A stretch of DNA of 64,000 bases from the NCBI GenBank assembly GCA_015232335.1, contig JADFZV010000002.1, positions 1-64,000 on the forward strand. Reading direction: 5' to 3'. The notes below the pieces were generated by a model. The model was not told where the DNA came from and made no database searches. It was given only the letters and a program-made list of their open reading frames with translations. The DNA comes from Alphaproteobacteria bacterium. GTDB taxonomy: Bacteria > Pseudomonadota > Alphaproteobacteria > Rhodospirillales > WMHbin7. Positions 38,385 through 46,588 of this stretch are shown here, piece by piece (within the stretch, counting starts at the first letter, position 1; every line of letters begins with the position of its first letter). The position numbers and the translations under genes are program-made.

Positions 38385-39671
38385 ATGATGCTGACCGCTC
38401 TTGTCGTCATTTTCGTCATCGCTTACGCAGCCATTGCCCTTGAGCATCCGATCAAGATCAACAAGTCCGCCTCTGCCCTTTTGGGAGCGGGACTGCTTTG
38501 GACCGTCTATGCGCTGGCAGCAGACGAGGCGGTCGGAGTCGGCGCCCAATTGGGTGAATCGGTGATGGCGACAGCGCAGATCGTCTTTTTTCTGATGGGC
38601 GCCATGACCATCGTCGAGGTCGTTGATGCCCATAACGGCTTCGAGGTCATCACCAAGCGCATTCGAACCTCGAAACTATCCACGCTGATGTGGTTTGTGA
38701 GCTTCGTCACGTTTTTCCTAAGCGCCATCCTCGACAATCTGACGACCACCATCGTGATGGTTTCCCTGATGCGAAAGCTTCTGGCCAAGCGTGAAGATCG
38801 GCTTTTCTTCGCAGGTATCATCGTCATCGCCGCCAATTCCGGCGGTGCCTGGTCGCCCATCGGCGACGTGACCACCACCATGCTGTGGATCGGCGGGCAG
38901 ATTACGTCGCTGGCCATCATAGAAGGCGTGTTTCTTCCCTCAGCGGTAAGTCTGATCGTGCCCCTGGGGATAACGGCCTATGTTCTTCGTGGGCGCGCCG
39001 TGCTGTCCGTGGAAAATGTTGAGAATAGCCAGGACAGGCGCACCACCGAGTTCGAGCGCAATCTGATGTTCTTTTTCGGCCTGGGTATTCTGGTGGCGGT
39101 TCCGGCCTTCAAGACCATAACGCAGCTTCCCCCTTTTATGGGCATCCTGTTCGGCTTGGGCATTTTATGGCTGGTGGGCGATCTGTTGCATCGTCGCAAG
39201 GAGGATGTCTTCAAGCAGCATCTGACGCTGGCTCATGCCTTAAGCCGAATTGATATGAGTTCGATCGTGTTCTTTGTCGGCATCCTTCTTGCCGTAGCAA
39301 CTTTGGAGCATACGCATATCTTGACATCCCTGGCCCAATGGCTGGATCAGGTTGTCGGGCGGCTGGATGTGATCGTTCTGATCATTGGCATTGCCAGCGC
39401 AATCGTAGACAATGTGCCCCTGGTGGCGGCGTCCATGGGCATGTACAGCCTGGATCAATATCCGACGGATCATTTCCTGTGGGAATTCCTGGCCTATTGT
39501 GCGGGCACCGGCGGATCGATTCTCATCATCGGCTCGGCAGCCGGTGTTGCCGCCATGGGGCTGGAGAAGATCCATTTCTTCTGGTACGTCAAAAAGATCA
39601 GCGGACTGGCCTTGATTGGCTATCTGGCGGGTGCCGGGGCCTACATCGTCCAATACCAGTTGCAGCATTGA
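38385..39671 (+). CDS. nhaD: NhaD-type Na+/H+ antiporter
   Basis: A 428-residue inner-membrane antiporter of the ion transporter superfamily. The NhaD front MLTALVVIFVIAYAAIALEH is clear; conserved motifs include SAILDNLTTTIVMVSLMRKL and NSGGAWSPIGDVTTTMLW in the first half. The mirrored IVDNVPLVAASMGMYS and GTGGSILIIGSAAGVAAMG lie in the second half. These are the two re-entrant hairpin repeats. AGAGGGA precedes tandem ATGs at 38385 and 38388. It exports Na+ or Li+ at alkaline pH in known members. It follows the structured leader. Confidence 0.93.
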   Translation: MMLTALVVIFVIAYAAIALEHPIKINKSASALLGAGLLWTVYALAADEAVGVGAQLGESVMATAQIVFFLMGAMTIVEVVDAHNGFEVITKRIRTSKLSTLMWFVSFVTFFLSAILDNLTTTIVMVSLMRKLLAKREDRLFFAGIIVIAANSGGAWSPIGDVTTTMLWIGGQITSLAIIEGVFLPSAVSLIVPLGITAYVLRGRAVLSVENVENSQDRRTTEFERNLMFFFGLGILVAVPAFKTITQLPPFMGILFGLGILWLVGDLLHRRKEDVFKQHLTLAHALSRIDMSSIVFFVGILLAVATLEHTHILTSLAQWLDQVVGRLDVIVLIIGIASAIVDNVPLVAASMGMYSLDQYPTDHFLWEFLAYCAGTGGSILIIGSAAGVAAMGLEKIHFFWYVKKISGLALIGYLAGAGAYIVQYQLQH

Positions 39672-39693
39672 GTCCACCTAATCACAGTAGGTT

Positions 39694-39996
39694 CTAACGG
39701 ACTCCAGCTTCGGCATGCAACTTGATCCCCAGGGCGCTGATGACCCTGAGAATGGTGTCGAAGCTGGGGCTGCGTTCGCCGGACAGCGCCCTGTAAAGGC
39801 TTTCGCGAGACAATCCGGATTCGCGCGCCACCTCGGACATGCCCTTGGCGCGGGCAATATCGCCAAGGGCTTTGGCGATGAAGGCGGCGTCGCCGTTGGC
39901 TTCTTCGAGGCAGGCTTCAAGATAGGCCGCCATTTCCTCGGGCGATCTGAGGTGTTCGGCAACGTCGTAGCGGGTTGTCGTGGTTTTGGCCATCAT
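39694..39996 (-). CDS. Addiction-module antitoxin, HI1420/HigA-like HTH protein
   Basis: A 100-residue antitoxin with a C-terminal Xre-type helix-turn-helix (about 50-92; SEVARESGLSRESLYRALSG) and the family front RYDVAEHLRSPEEMAAYLEA. Its start ATGATG overlaps the stop of the upstream toxin remnant (ATGA), the standard toxin-first order of the HI1419/HI1420 family. The antitoxin frame is intact while its toxin is not. Confidence 0.9.
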   Translation of the reverse strand: MMAKTTTTRYDVAEHLRSPEEMAAYLEACLEEANGDAAFIAKALGDIARAKGMSEVARESGLSRESLYRALSGERSPSFDTILRVISALGIKLHAEAGVR

Positions 39997-40313
39997 AGCT
40001 GCTCCGAAAGTTGCCTGGCGAGTCGCAAGGCGGCTTTGATGTCTCTTGACTGGGTGGCTTTGTCGCCGCCCGCCAGGAGAAAGATCAAGGTTCGCCCCCG
40101 CTTCTTGAAATAGACCCGGTAACCGGGACCATAATCGATTCGCTATTCGGAAACGCCTTCGCCGATGGGTTCGACATCGCCAGGGTTTCCAGCGGCAAGG
40201 CGCTCAATTCTGGCTTGTACGCGCGCCCTGGCGCGCATGTCGCGCAGGCCATCAAGCCATGTGGCGAAAATGTCCGTCTTGCGAATTTCGATCACGGGGC
40301 AATTGTAGCCCAT
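39993..40313 (-). pseudogene. HI1419/RelE-type toxin gene with in-frame amber codon
   Basis: The minus strand from the ATG at 40313 encodes MGYNCPVIEIRKTDIFATWL and continues to EPIGEGVSE, then a TAG at 40143-40145. The same frame resumes with RIDYGPGYRVYFKKRG and LIFLLAGGDKATQSRDIK to a TGA at 39993. Family members read ...EGVSELRIxYGPGYRVYF..., so the stop sits where Leu is expected; TTG to TAG is a single change. The rest of the 107-codon frame is clean, so inactivation appears recent. The active-site region lies after the stop, so a 56-residue product should be inert. Confidence 0.85.
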
Positions 40314-40376
40314 CGGCTACAGTCGGTCAATGTCCTCATCATCGAAGGGAGGGGTGGGGATGTGCGAGGGGAAGGG

Positions 40377-41963
40377 CTAATGTTGTTCCCGGGTCGCCAG
40401 GAATTTCACGTTCGGGAAATCCTGTATCAGGCGATTGAGCTGCCAGGCATTGCGGGCCAGATAAACCGGGGCGCCGTCGCGGTCTTCGGCCATGTTGGCC
40501 TTGTTGCCTTCGCTCAGTTTCTTAAGCAGGGTTGGGTCGTCCATTCTCAGCCAGCGCGCCGTGTCGAAACCTGCTTCTTCGAAGCCGCATCTAAGGCCGT
40601 ATTCCGCTTCGATGCGGGTGGTGATCACGTCGAACTGCAAAGGCCCCACCACGCCCACCACCCAGGCCGAGCCGTCCACCGGCTTGAAGAGCTGGCTCAC
40701 ACCTTCCTCGGCCAGATCCTCCAGCGCCTTCTTCAACTGCTTGGCCTTCATGGGATCATCGAGGCGGGCGCGCCGCAACACTTCCGGAGCGAAGCTGGGA
40801 ATGCCGGTGAACTGAATGTCCTCGCCCTCGGTCAACGCATCGCCGATGCGCAACTGGCCGTGATTGGGGATGCCAAGAATATCGCCGGGAAAGGCCTCTT
40901 CGGCCAGTTCGCGTTCGCGGGCGAGAAAGAAGACCGGATTATAGATCGCCATCACCTTGCCGGAACGGATGTGTTTCAGCTTCATGCCGCGCTGGAAGCG
41001 GCCCGAGCATAGGCGCAGGAAGGCGATGCGGTCGCGGTGATTGGGGTCCATGTTGGCTTGAATCTTGAAAACGAAGCCGGTTACCTTTTCTTCCGAAGCC
41101 TCGATATTGCGGGGGCTGGCAGGCTGGCTGCGCGGAATGGGCGCATGGGCCTTGATGCCTTGCAGCAATTCGCGCACGCCGAAGGTTTTCAGCGCACTTC
41201 CGAAGAAGACGGGCGTCAGATGGCCTTCCAGGAAGGACTGAGGATCGAAGGGCTTGCAAGCCCCCCTGACCAGTTCCACCTCTTCACGCAGTTTGGCGGC
41301 TGCGTCGGGGCCTAGCAGGCTCTCCAGCTTGGAGTCGTCTAGCGAAATCTCGATGGTTTCCGAAGTTAAATGGTCGCCCTTGCCGGGATCGTACATCAGT
41401 ACCCGGTCATGGAGCAGATCGTAGCAGCCCTTGAGGTCGCGCCCCATGCCGATCGGCCAGGTGACGGGGGTGGCGTCAAGGGCCAGGGTTTTTTCGATCT
41501 CGTCGATCAAGTCGAAGGGGTCGCGGCCCTCGCGGTCCACCTTGTTGACGAAGGTGAGAATCGGCATGTCGCGCATGCGGCAGACCTCGAACAGCTTTCG
41601 GGTCTGCGTTTCGATGCCTTTGGCGGCATCCAGCACCATGATGGCGGAATCGACGGCGGTCAGCGTGCGGTAGGTGTCCTCGCTGAAATCCTCGTGGCCC
41701 GGCGTGTCCAGCAGATTCATCGACAACCCCTCGAACTCGAAGCTCATCACCGAGGCCGAGACGGAAATGCCGCGTTCCTTTTCGATGCTCATCCAGTCCG
41801 AGCGGGTGCGCCGCTGTTCGCCACGGGCGCGCACTGCACCCGCCAACTGAATGGCCCCGCCGAACAGCAAAAGCTTTTCGGTCAGGGTGGTCTTGCCCGC
41901 GTCGGGATGCGAGATGATGGCGAAGGTGCGCCGTTTGGGCAGCGCTTCTAGCAAAGCTGTCAT
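40377..41963 (-). CDS. prfC: Peptide chain release factor 3
   Basis: A GTPase that removes RF1/RF2 from the terminated ribosome. It has 528 residues, normal for RF3. G1 is SHPDAGKTTL; the RF3-specific segment RARGEQRRTRSDWMSIEKERGISV follows. G3 is DTPGHEDF and G4 is NKVDREGRDP. The C-terminal domain shows GVVGPLQFDVITTRIEAEYG. It is 6 bp downstream of the nitrilase gene on the same strand. Confidence 0.97.
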   Translation of the reverse strand: MTALLEALPKRRTFAIISHPDAGKTTLTEKLLLFGGAIQLAGAVRARGEQRRTRSDWMSIEKERGISVSASVMSFEFEGLSMNLLDTPGHEDFSEDTYRTLTAVDSAIMVLDAAKGIETQTRKLFEVCRMRDMPILTFVNKVDREGRDPFDLIDEIEKTLALDATPVTWPIGMGRDLKGCYDLLHDRVLMYDPGKGDHLTSETIEISLDDSKLESLLGPDAAAKLREEVELVRGACKPFDPQSFLEGHLTPVFFGSALKTFGVRELLQGIKAHAPIPRSQPASPRNIEASEEKVTGFVFKIQANMDPNHRDRIAFLRLCSGRFQRGMKLKHIRSGKVMAIYNPVFFLARERELAEEAFPGDILGIPNHGQLRIGDALTEGEDIQFTGIPSFAPEVLRRARLDDPMKAKQLKKALEDLAEEGVSQLFKPVDGSAWVVGVVGPLQFDVITTRIEAEYGLRCGFEEAGFDTARWLRMDDPTLLKKLSEGNKANMAEDRDGAPVYLARNAWQLNRLIQDFPNVKFLATREQH

Positions 41964-41969
41964 GGGGGG

Positions 41970-42803
41970 TCAGACCAGGGTGAAGGGACGGTCGTGGGTG
42001 AGGGCGGGAATCTTCTTGCGGGCGGCGATCACTTCGCTTGGATCGATGGTGGCGGTGATGAAACCGGGCTGGTCGCCAGCATCGGCCAGCACCTCGCCCC
42101 AGGGGCTTATGATCAGCGCATGGCCGAAGGTCTGGCGCCCGCCCGCATGTTCGCCGCATTGGGCGGGCGAGAGCATATAGGCGCCGTTCTCGATGGCCCT
42201 GGCCCGTTGCAGCACATGCCAATGGGCCTGGCCGGTCTGACGGGTGAAGGCGGCAGGGGCGCACAGCATCGTGGCGCCCGCCTTGGAAAGGGCACGAAAC
42301 AGGTGGGGAAAGCGCAGATCGTAGCAGATGGCCAAACCCAGGGTGCCGAAATCGGTTTTCGCCACCACGGCGCGCTGGCCTGGCTTGAAGGTCTGCGATT
42401 CGCGGTAGCTTTCGCCGCCATCCAGATCCACGTCGAACATGTGGATCTTGTCGTACCAGGCTGCCACCTCGCCCGAAGGCGAGAAGACATAGGTGCGGTT
42501 GGCGACCAACTGGTCATCCAGCAAGATTTGCAGCGAGCCGCCATGCAGCCAGAGGGACAATTCTTTCGCCAGGGCCGAGAAAGCGGGCAGGGCAGGGTGC
42601 TTATCCTCAGGAAAGGATTTGGCAAGAATATTGGGCCTGCCGAAATCCATCATGGCGACGTTTTCGGGCATCAAGACCAGTTTTGCCCCCTTGGCATGGG
42701 CGGCGCGCACCAGATCCGAGGCCGCCTGGATGTTGGCGGCGATGTCGGGCGTGGCGCTGGTCTGGATACAGGCCGCGGTGAATGGGGTGGGCGAGGCGGT
42801 CAT
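41970..42803 (-). CDS. Nit2-like carbon-nitrogen hydrolase (omega-amidase type)
   Basis: A 277-residue nitrilase-superfamily amidase. The Glu-Lys-Cys triad is visible in VLMPENVA (Glu), WYDKIHMFDV (Lys) and LAICYDLRFPHLF (Cys). The family clears dead-end amides such as deaminated glutathione or ketoglutaramate. Its start overlaps the grxC stop by 4 bp; the grxC-nit pairing is common in alphaproteobacteria and agrees with a glutathione link. Confidence 0.92.
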   Translation of the reverse strand: MTASPTPFTAACIQTSATPDIAANIQAASDLVRAAHAKGAKLVLMPENVAMMDFGRPNILAKSFPEDKHPALPAFSALAKELSLWLHGGSLQILLDDQLVANRTYVFSPSGEVAAWYDKIHMFDVDLDGGESYRESQTFKPGQRAVVAKTDFGTLGLAICYDLRFPHLFRALSKAGATMLCAPAAFTRQTGQAHWHVLQRARAIENGAYMLSPAQCGEHAGGRQTFGHALIISPWGEVLADAGDQPGFITATIDPSEVIAARKKIPALTHDRPFTLV

Positions 42804-43057
42804 ATGCCCAGCAGCTTGTCCAGCTTGCCGTCATGGTCAAGTTCATACAGATCGTCGCAACCGCCGACATGATGATCGTCGATGAAAATCTGCGGCACCG
42901 TGCGCTTGCCATTCGCCCGTTGGGTCATGAAGGCGCGAAGCTGCTCGTCGGCGGAGACGTCGATTTCCTCCCAACTCACGCCCTTTTTCTTGAGTAGGCG
43001 CTTGGCGCGGTCGCAATAGGGGCAGATCTGGGTGGTGTAGAGTTCGATGCGGGCCAT
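42800..43057 (-). CDS. grxC: Glutaredoxin 3
   Basis: An 85-residue dithiol glutaredoxin starting MARIELYTTQICPYCDRAK. The CPYC active site is at residues 12-15; TVPQIFIDDHHVGGCDDLYE carries the cis-Pro and glutathione-binding GG(C)D. It reduces protein disulfides and ribonucleotide reductase with glutathione. It is upstream of, and overlaps, the Nit2-like gene. Confidence 0.96.
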   Translation of the reverse strand: MARIELYTTQICPYCDRAKRLLKKKGVSWEEIDVSADEQLRAFMTQRANGKRTVPQIFIDDHHVGGCDDLYELDHDGKLDKLLGI

Positions 43058-43109
43058 GGCAATCTCCGGTCTGTTGCCGGGAATATAGCGATTATTCAGA
43101 TAATTTCCA

Positions 43110-43225
43110 GGTGGAATGGAGCGCAGCGACTGGCGCGTTGAGCGCCCGCGAGCATTCCTGCGAGCGTAGCCAAGGGCCCGCCAGCTTCGCTGGCAGATTT
43201 TGTTTACCTGCGAAGCAGGTGTGCC
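43110..43225. repeat. Cluster of short inverted repeats between grxC and comF
   Basis: GCCAGC-TTCG-GCTGGC-like pairing (about 43180-43194), ACCTG-CGAAG-CAGGT (43206-43220) and GGCGCGTTGAGCGCC (about 43132-43146) make three consecutive small hairpins in a 200-bp gap. They may limit read-through from comF or belong to a dispersed intergenic repeat family. Confidence 0.45.
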
Positions 43226-43253
43226 CGCCCGGCGCCTGAGGGGCGGAAAATAA

Positions 43254-43982
43254 TTAGTCCAAGACGGCCCTGGCCACACACAGCACATTGACCTGGGCGG
43301 CTCCGGCCTTCAGGAGGGTGCGGGCGCATTCGGCGGCCGTGGCGCCCGAGGTCAGCACGTCATCGATCAGCAGCACGGATTTTCCCTGGATTTTCGGGGC
43401 ATGGCGGGGCCTGACGGCAAAGGCCCCTTTGACGTTGCCAAAGCGCTCGGAGCGGTGCAAGTGGCCCTGGCTTTGGGTGCGCCTGGTGCGGACCATCAGG
43501 TCGCCCCTGACCGGCAGGCCGCTCAAATTTCCCAGGGCAAGGGCCAGTAGGGCCGATTGGTTGAAGCGTCTGGTGAACAGACGCATCCAATGCAGGGGCA
43601 CCGGGGCGATCAGATCGCACTCCGATAGCAGGTCGTCTCCGGCCCTTTTCATCCAGCGGGCCAGGGCGGGTGCCAGATCGGTGCGGTCGGCATGCTTGAG
43701 CGCCAGAACCAGCCCCTTGCTGGCCTCGTCATAGCGCAGCACGGCGCGGGCCTGGCGCCAGGGCGGGGGCGAATCGAGGCAGGGGGCGCATTCAAGCCCT
43801 GATCCGTCCCCCTCGGCCTCGAAGGCAAAAGGCTGGCCGCATCGCTGGCAAAAGGGGGGCGCCAAAAAGGTCATGCTTTTCCAGCAATCAGGGCACAGCG
43901 TCCCGTTTTCCCCCACCAGGGCGCGGCAGGCGGGGCATTGCGGGGGCAGCAAGAGGTCGATCAGGGGGGAAAGAAAGCGCAT
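43254..43982 (-). CDS. comF: ComF-family phosphoribosyltransferase-like protein
   Basis: A 242-residue protein starting [20 protein letters not shown]. The N-terminal double zinc finger has CPACR...CPDC and CQRCGQPF...CAPC pairs. The C-terminal PRTase domain carries the PRPP loop [18 protein letters not shown]. ComF is needed for DNA uptake in competent bacteria; most alphaproteobacterial homologues are of unproven role. It is divergent from thiSG. Confidence 0.9.
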   Translation of the reverse strand: MRFLSPLIDLLLPPQCPACRALVGENGTLCPDCWKSMTFLAPPFCQRCGQPFAFEAEGDGSGLECAPCLDSPPPWRQARAVLRYDEASKGLVLALKHADRTDLAPALARWMKRAGDDLLSECDLIAPVPLHWMRLFTRRFNQSALLALALGNLSGLPVRGDLMVRTRRTQSQGHLHRSERFGNVKGAFAVRPRHAPKIQGKSVLLIDDVLTSGATAAECARTLLKAGAAQVNVLCVARAVLD

Positions 43983-44073
43983 CTGCCTATGCAAGGCGTC
44001 CTGGCATGTCTTGTCAATCCGTTCCAGCCCCCCTACCTTTGCAGCGGTTCAAATGACTTATGCTGGGTGTGTG

Positions 44074-45045
44074 ATGCAAGTGACGGTGAATGGCGAACGG
44101 CGCGATCTGGCGGCTCCGGTATCGGTGACAGGATTTCTGGCCCAGCTTGGCCTGGATGCCAGGAAAGTGGCGGTCGAGCGCAATCTGGAGATCGTGCCCA
44201 AGTCGGCCTATGAGGCGACAGAGGTGCAAGAGGGCGACCGGCTGGAGATCGTGCATTTCATCGGGGGCGGCGCCTCCCAGGATGTCTGGCAGGTGGCCGG
44301 GCGCAGCTTTACCAGCCGCCTTTTGGTGGGAACCGGCAAATACAAGGATTTCGAGGAAACGGCCAAGGCCATCAAGGCCTCGGGTGCCGAGATCGTGACG
44401 GTGGCGGTGCGCCGTGTGAACCTGTCCGATCCCTCCCAGCCCATGCTGGTCGATTATGTCAGCCCCAAGGACTATACCTATCTGCCCAACACGGCGGGCT
44501 GCTATAGCGCCGACGATGCCGTGCGCACCCTAAGGCTGGCCCGCGAGGCCGGGGGCTGGGATCTGGTCAAGCTGGAGGTGCTGGGCGACCAGAAGACCCT
44601 CTACCCCAACATGCCCGAAACCCTGAAGGCCGCCGAGGCTCTGATCAAGGACGGTTTCAAGGTGATGGTCTATTGCTCCGACGATCCCATTCAGGCCAAG
44701 CGGCTTGAGGAAATGGGCTGTGTCGCCATCATGCCCCTGGGCTCGTTGATCGGCTCTGGGTTGGGCATCCAGAACCCGGTCAATATCCGCCTGATCAAGG
44801 AAAGCGTTTCGGTTCCAGTTCTGGTCGATGCCGGAGTCGGCACGGCCTCGGATGCCGCCATCGCCATGGAACTGGGCTGCGATGGTGTGCTGATGAACAC
44901 GGCGATAGCCGCCGCGCGCGATCCCATCTTAATGGCGCAGGCCATGAAGGCGGCGGTGGAGGCGGGGCGTCTGTCCTATCTGGCGGGCCGCATGCCCAAG
45001 AAGCTTTATGCCGATCCGTCATCGCCGTTGGCGGGGTTGATTTAG
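44074..45045 (+). CDS. thiG: Fused sulfur carrier ThiS - thiazole synthase ThiG
   Basis: A 323-residue fusion. Residues 1-66 are ThiS ([17 protein letters not shown], ending IVHFIGGG), the carrier whose C-terminal GG normally becomes a thiocarboxylate. Residues from about 70 are ThiG, which forms the thiazole phosphate of thiamine; the Schiff-base Lys is in [11 protein letters not shown]. Here the GG is internal (residues 64-66), followed by [13 protein letters not shown]. The fusion therefore either is cut or uses the carrier differently. The 3' end overlaps mazF by 4 bp and is duplicated at 45761. Confidence 0.95.
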   Translation: MQVTVNGERRDLAAPVSVTGFLAQLGLDARKVAVERNLEIVPKSAYEATEVQEGDRLEIVHFIGGGASQDVWQVAGRSFTSRLLVGTGKYKDFEETAKAIKASGAEIVTVAVRRVNLSDPSQPMLVDYVSPKDYTYLPNTAGCYSADDAVRTLRLAREAGGWDLVKLEVLGDQKTLYPNMPETLKAAEALIKDGFKVMVYCSDDPIQAKRLEEMGCVAIMPLGSLIGSGLGIQNPVNIRLIKESVSVPVLVDAGVGTASDAAIAMELGCDGVLMNTAIAAARDPILMAQAMKAAVEAGRLSYLAGRMPKKLYADPSSPLAGLI

Positions 45046-45368
45046 GCGTATCCCAGGAACACCAAGACGGCCTGCTGCAGGCGTAGTTGGTCAATTTGGC
45101 TGAGCTTTCCGATGCGTTTGCCCAGCTTGGATTTGGGCATGGTGGTGATCTTGTCGATCATCAATTGCGATGGGTTCTCGAGGCCGTTCTCGGCTTCGGG
45201 CTGGATGGTCAGGCGCAGGATGGGCGCTTCCTGAAGGGTGCTGGTGAAGGCACAGACTGTGACCGAGTTCAAATCTTGAAAGCGGTCATCTTGCAAGATG
45301 ACGACAGGTCTTGGCTTTCCGGCATAGTCGGCGCCGCCTGAGGCCGTCCAAACCGCCCCCTTCCTCAT
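45042..45368 (-). CDS. mazF: MazF/PemK-type endoribonuclease toxin
   Basis: A 108-residue toxin with the MazF core [25 protein letters not shown] and [21 protein letters not shown], typical of sequence-specific mRNA interferases. The frame is intact. Its start overlaps the mazE stop by 4 bp, and its end overlaps thiG by 4 bp, an unusually exact fit to the gene end. Confidence 0.9.
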   Translation of the reverse strand: MRKGAVWTASGGADYAGKPRPVVILQDDRFQDLNSVTVCAFTSTLQEAPILRLTIQPEAENGLENPSQLMIDKITTMPKSKLGKRIGKLSQIDQLRLQQAVLVFLGYA

Positions 45369-45595
45369 TTAAAGGACAGGTCCGACAGGGCATCGATAAA
45401 GGCCTGATCTTGCGCGTCGCTTCCGGCGATCAGGCTCGACTGGCGCTTGGCTTCGGCAGCGAAGGCGCTCGAGCGGGTGTCGGGCACCCAAAGCTGAATC
45501 GGACGCAGGCCCATCGCCCGTAGACGCAGCCGGTGGGCGCGCACCTTGGTCGCTGACGACGCGGGGGGGGGGCGGGACTTGGAGTGGGAGGGCAT
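45365..45595 (-). CDS. mazE: MazE-like antitoxin (DUF3018)
   Basis: A 76-residue DUF3018-family antitoxin; the conserved segment is RLRAMGLRPIQLWVPDTRSS and the C-terminus is acidic (DAQDQAFIDALSDLSF), as expected for toxin neutralisation. The N-terminus is basic. It precedes mazF with a 4-bp overlap. A perfect palindrome 18 bp upstream of the start is a probable operator. Confidence 0.88.
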   Translation of the reverse strand: MPSHSKSRPPPASSATKVRAHRLRLRAMGLRPIQLWVPDTRSSAFAAEAKRQSSLIAGSDAQDQAFIDALSDLSFK

Positions 45596-45612
45596 GGCGT
45601 TCTCCGAAGATC

Positions 45613-45626
45613 GGTTACATGTAACC
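45613..45626. promoter_or_regulatory. Palindromic operator upstream of mazEF
   Basis: GGTTACATGTAACC is a perfect 14-bp palindrome 18 bp before the mazE start codon. Toxin-antitoxin operons of this type are autoregulated by the antitoxin or the complex binding such sites. Function is inferred from place and symmetry. Confidence 0.6.
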
Positions 45627-45760
45627 TATCCTCCTTAAGCGCTTGTTGCAACGTGAAAGCGGCGATTTCGCCCGAGCTTGAAGGACTGATCGAAACAACG
45701 GTCGCCAAATTCAAGGAGCGCAGCAGAAACGCCAGCTTCGCCAAGCCGTAATCCTTACGC

Positions 45761-45813
45761 ATGCCGAGAAGCTTTATGCTGATCCGTCATCGCCTCTTGC
45801 GGGATTGATTTAA
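45761..45813 (+). pseudogene. Duplicate of the thiG 3' end
   Basis: This 53-bp stretch matches the last 54 bp of thiG (44992-45045) at 46 of 54 positions by my alignment, with a single-base gap near its front. Past the gap it reads [15 protein letters not shown] then a stop, against [15 protein letters not shown] in thiG. All substitutions after the gap are synonymous, including TAG to TAA. The homology ends abruptly at its 5' side. It lies beyond mazEF, so the pair forms a direct repeat around the toxin-antitoxin block. Confidence 0.85.
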
Positions 45814-45967
45814 CGAAATACGCAAAGCGCATTTCCTTGAATTTTTCAGGCTTTCAGCGCTTTTGCGTTGACGCTCACCCCTGCGCCCCTCTTATAATCA
45901 GGGCGCGGGTAATGGCTGTTTTTTAGTCGTTCTGGGCTGGGTTTCATTGATCCTTAAAGGGGTTCCC

Positions 45968-46351
45968 ATGCCGAACGTTACATTTTCCTCTCCCATCATG
46001 AAACAGGATGTCACGGTCTATGCCGTGGCCGGAGACGCGCATACGCTGCTGGCACTTGCCAAGAGCAACAAGGTTGCCATTCCCTGCCAGTGCGAGGATG
46101 GCAAGTGCGGTTCCTGCCTGGTCAAGATCACCGTCAAGAGCGGCAAGGCGCCCTTGGGACAGGTTCTGTCCGAGAAGGAGAAGCTGACTCTTTCCGTGAA
46201 TGGGAAGCTGTCCAAAAAGCTGCTGGAGGAGGTTGAGTTGCACCACCGCACCCCGCCTCATCGCCTGGCCTGCCAGTATATCGTGCTGGACGAGGATATC
46301 TTGGTCGAGTTCTCGGGCGAGCCCGGAGTCGAGATCGAACTGCGGCGTTAA
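45968..46351 (+). CDS. FeSII (Shethna protein II)-like [2Fe-2S] ferredoxin
   Basis: A 127-residue plant-type ferredoxin from the ATG at 45968 (MPNVTFSSPIMKQDV), with AAAGGGG upstream. Cluster Cys are 42, 47 and 50 in CEDGKCGSC, plus Cys102 in RLACQYIVLDED. The FSSPxM front, the long insert (about 62-98) and the DEDILVEFSGEPG end match the Azotobacter FeSII protein, which locks nitrogenase into an O2-protected complex. Magnetospirilla fix nitrogen, so the same job is plausible. It is followed by a strong terminator. Confidence 0.8.
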   Translation: MPNVTFSSPIMKQDVTVYAVAGDAHTLLALAKSNKVAIPCQCEDGKCGSCLVKITVKSGKAPLGQVLSEKEKLTLSVNGKLSKKLLEEVELHHRTPPHRLACQYIVLDEDILVEFSGEPGVEIELRR

Positions 46352-46372
46352 TTATTGTCTCACTTATCTCAA

Positions 46373-46410
46373 CCCGCCAGCGAGTCCGCTGCCTCGCTGG
46401 CGGGCTGTTT
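46373..46410 (+). terminator. Intrinsic terminator after the FeSII-like gene
   Basis: Perfect 12-bp arms CCCGCCAGCGAG and CTCGCTGGCGGG with an 8-nt loop, followed by CTGTTT. Confidence 0.8.
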
Positions 46411-46588
46411 CATATTGATTCTTAAATCTCCATTTTCCATCCAATTTTTCAAAGTATTATTAAATTCATTGACATTCGACATAAAGTGTCATGAAACTGC
46501 AATCACCATACTGACAATAGGGGAATTGAGTGCGGGGGCGCTTTTTTTCCTCAACGGTGGCTCGGGCCACGGAAATGGGTTGGGGTAG

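Noticed and set aside
38090..38419. Minus-strand frame in the nhaD leader
   Set aside because: Runs over the nhaD start, lacks a ribosome-binding site and shows no protein-like features.
45650..45750. Short plus-strand GTG frame between mazE and the thiG duplicate
   Set aside because: 33 codons ending in a stop with no match to thiG or toxin genes; probably filler of the inserted block.
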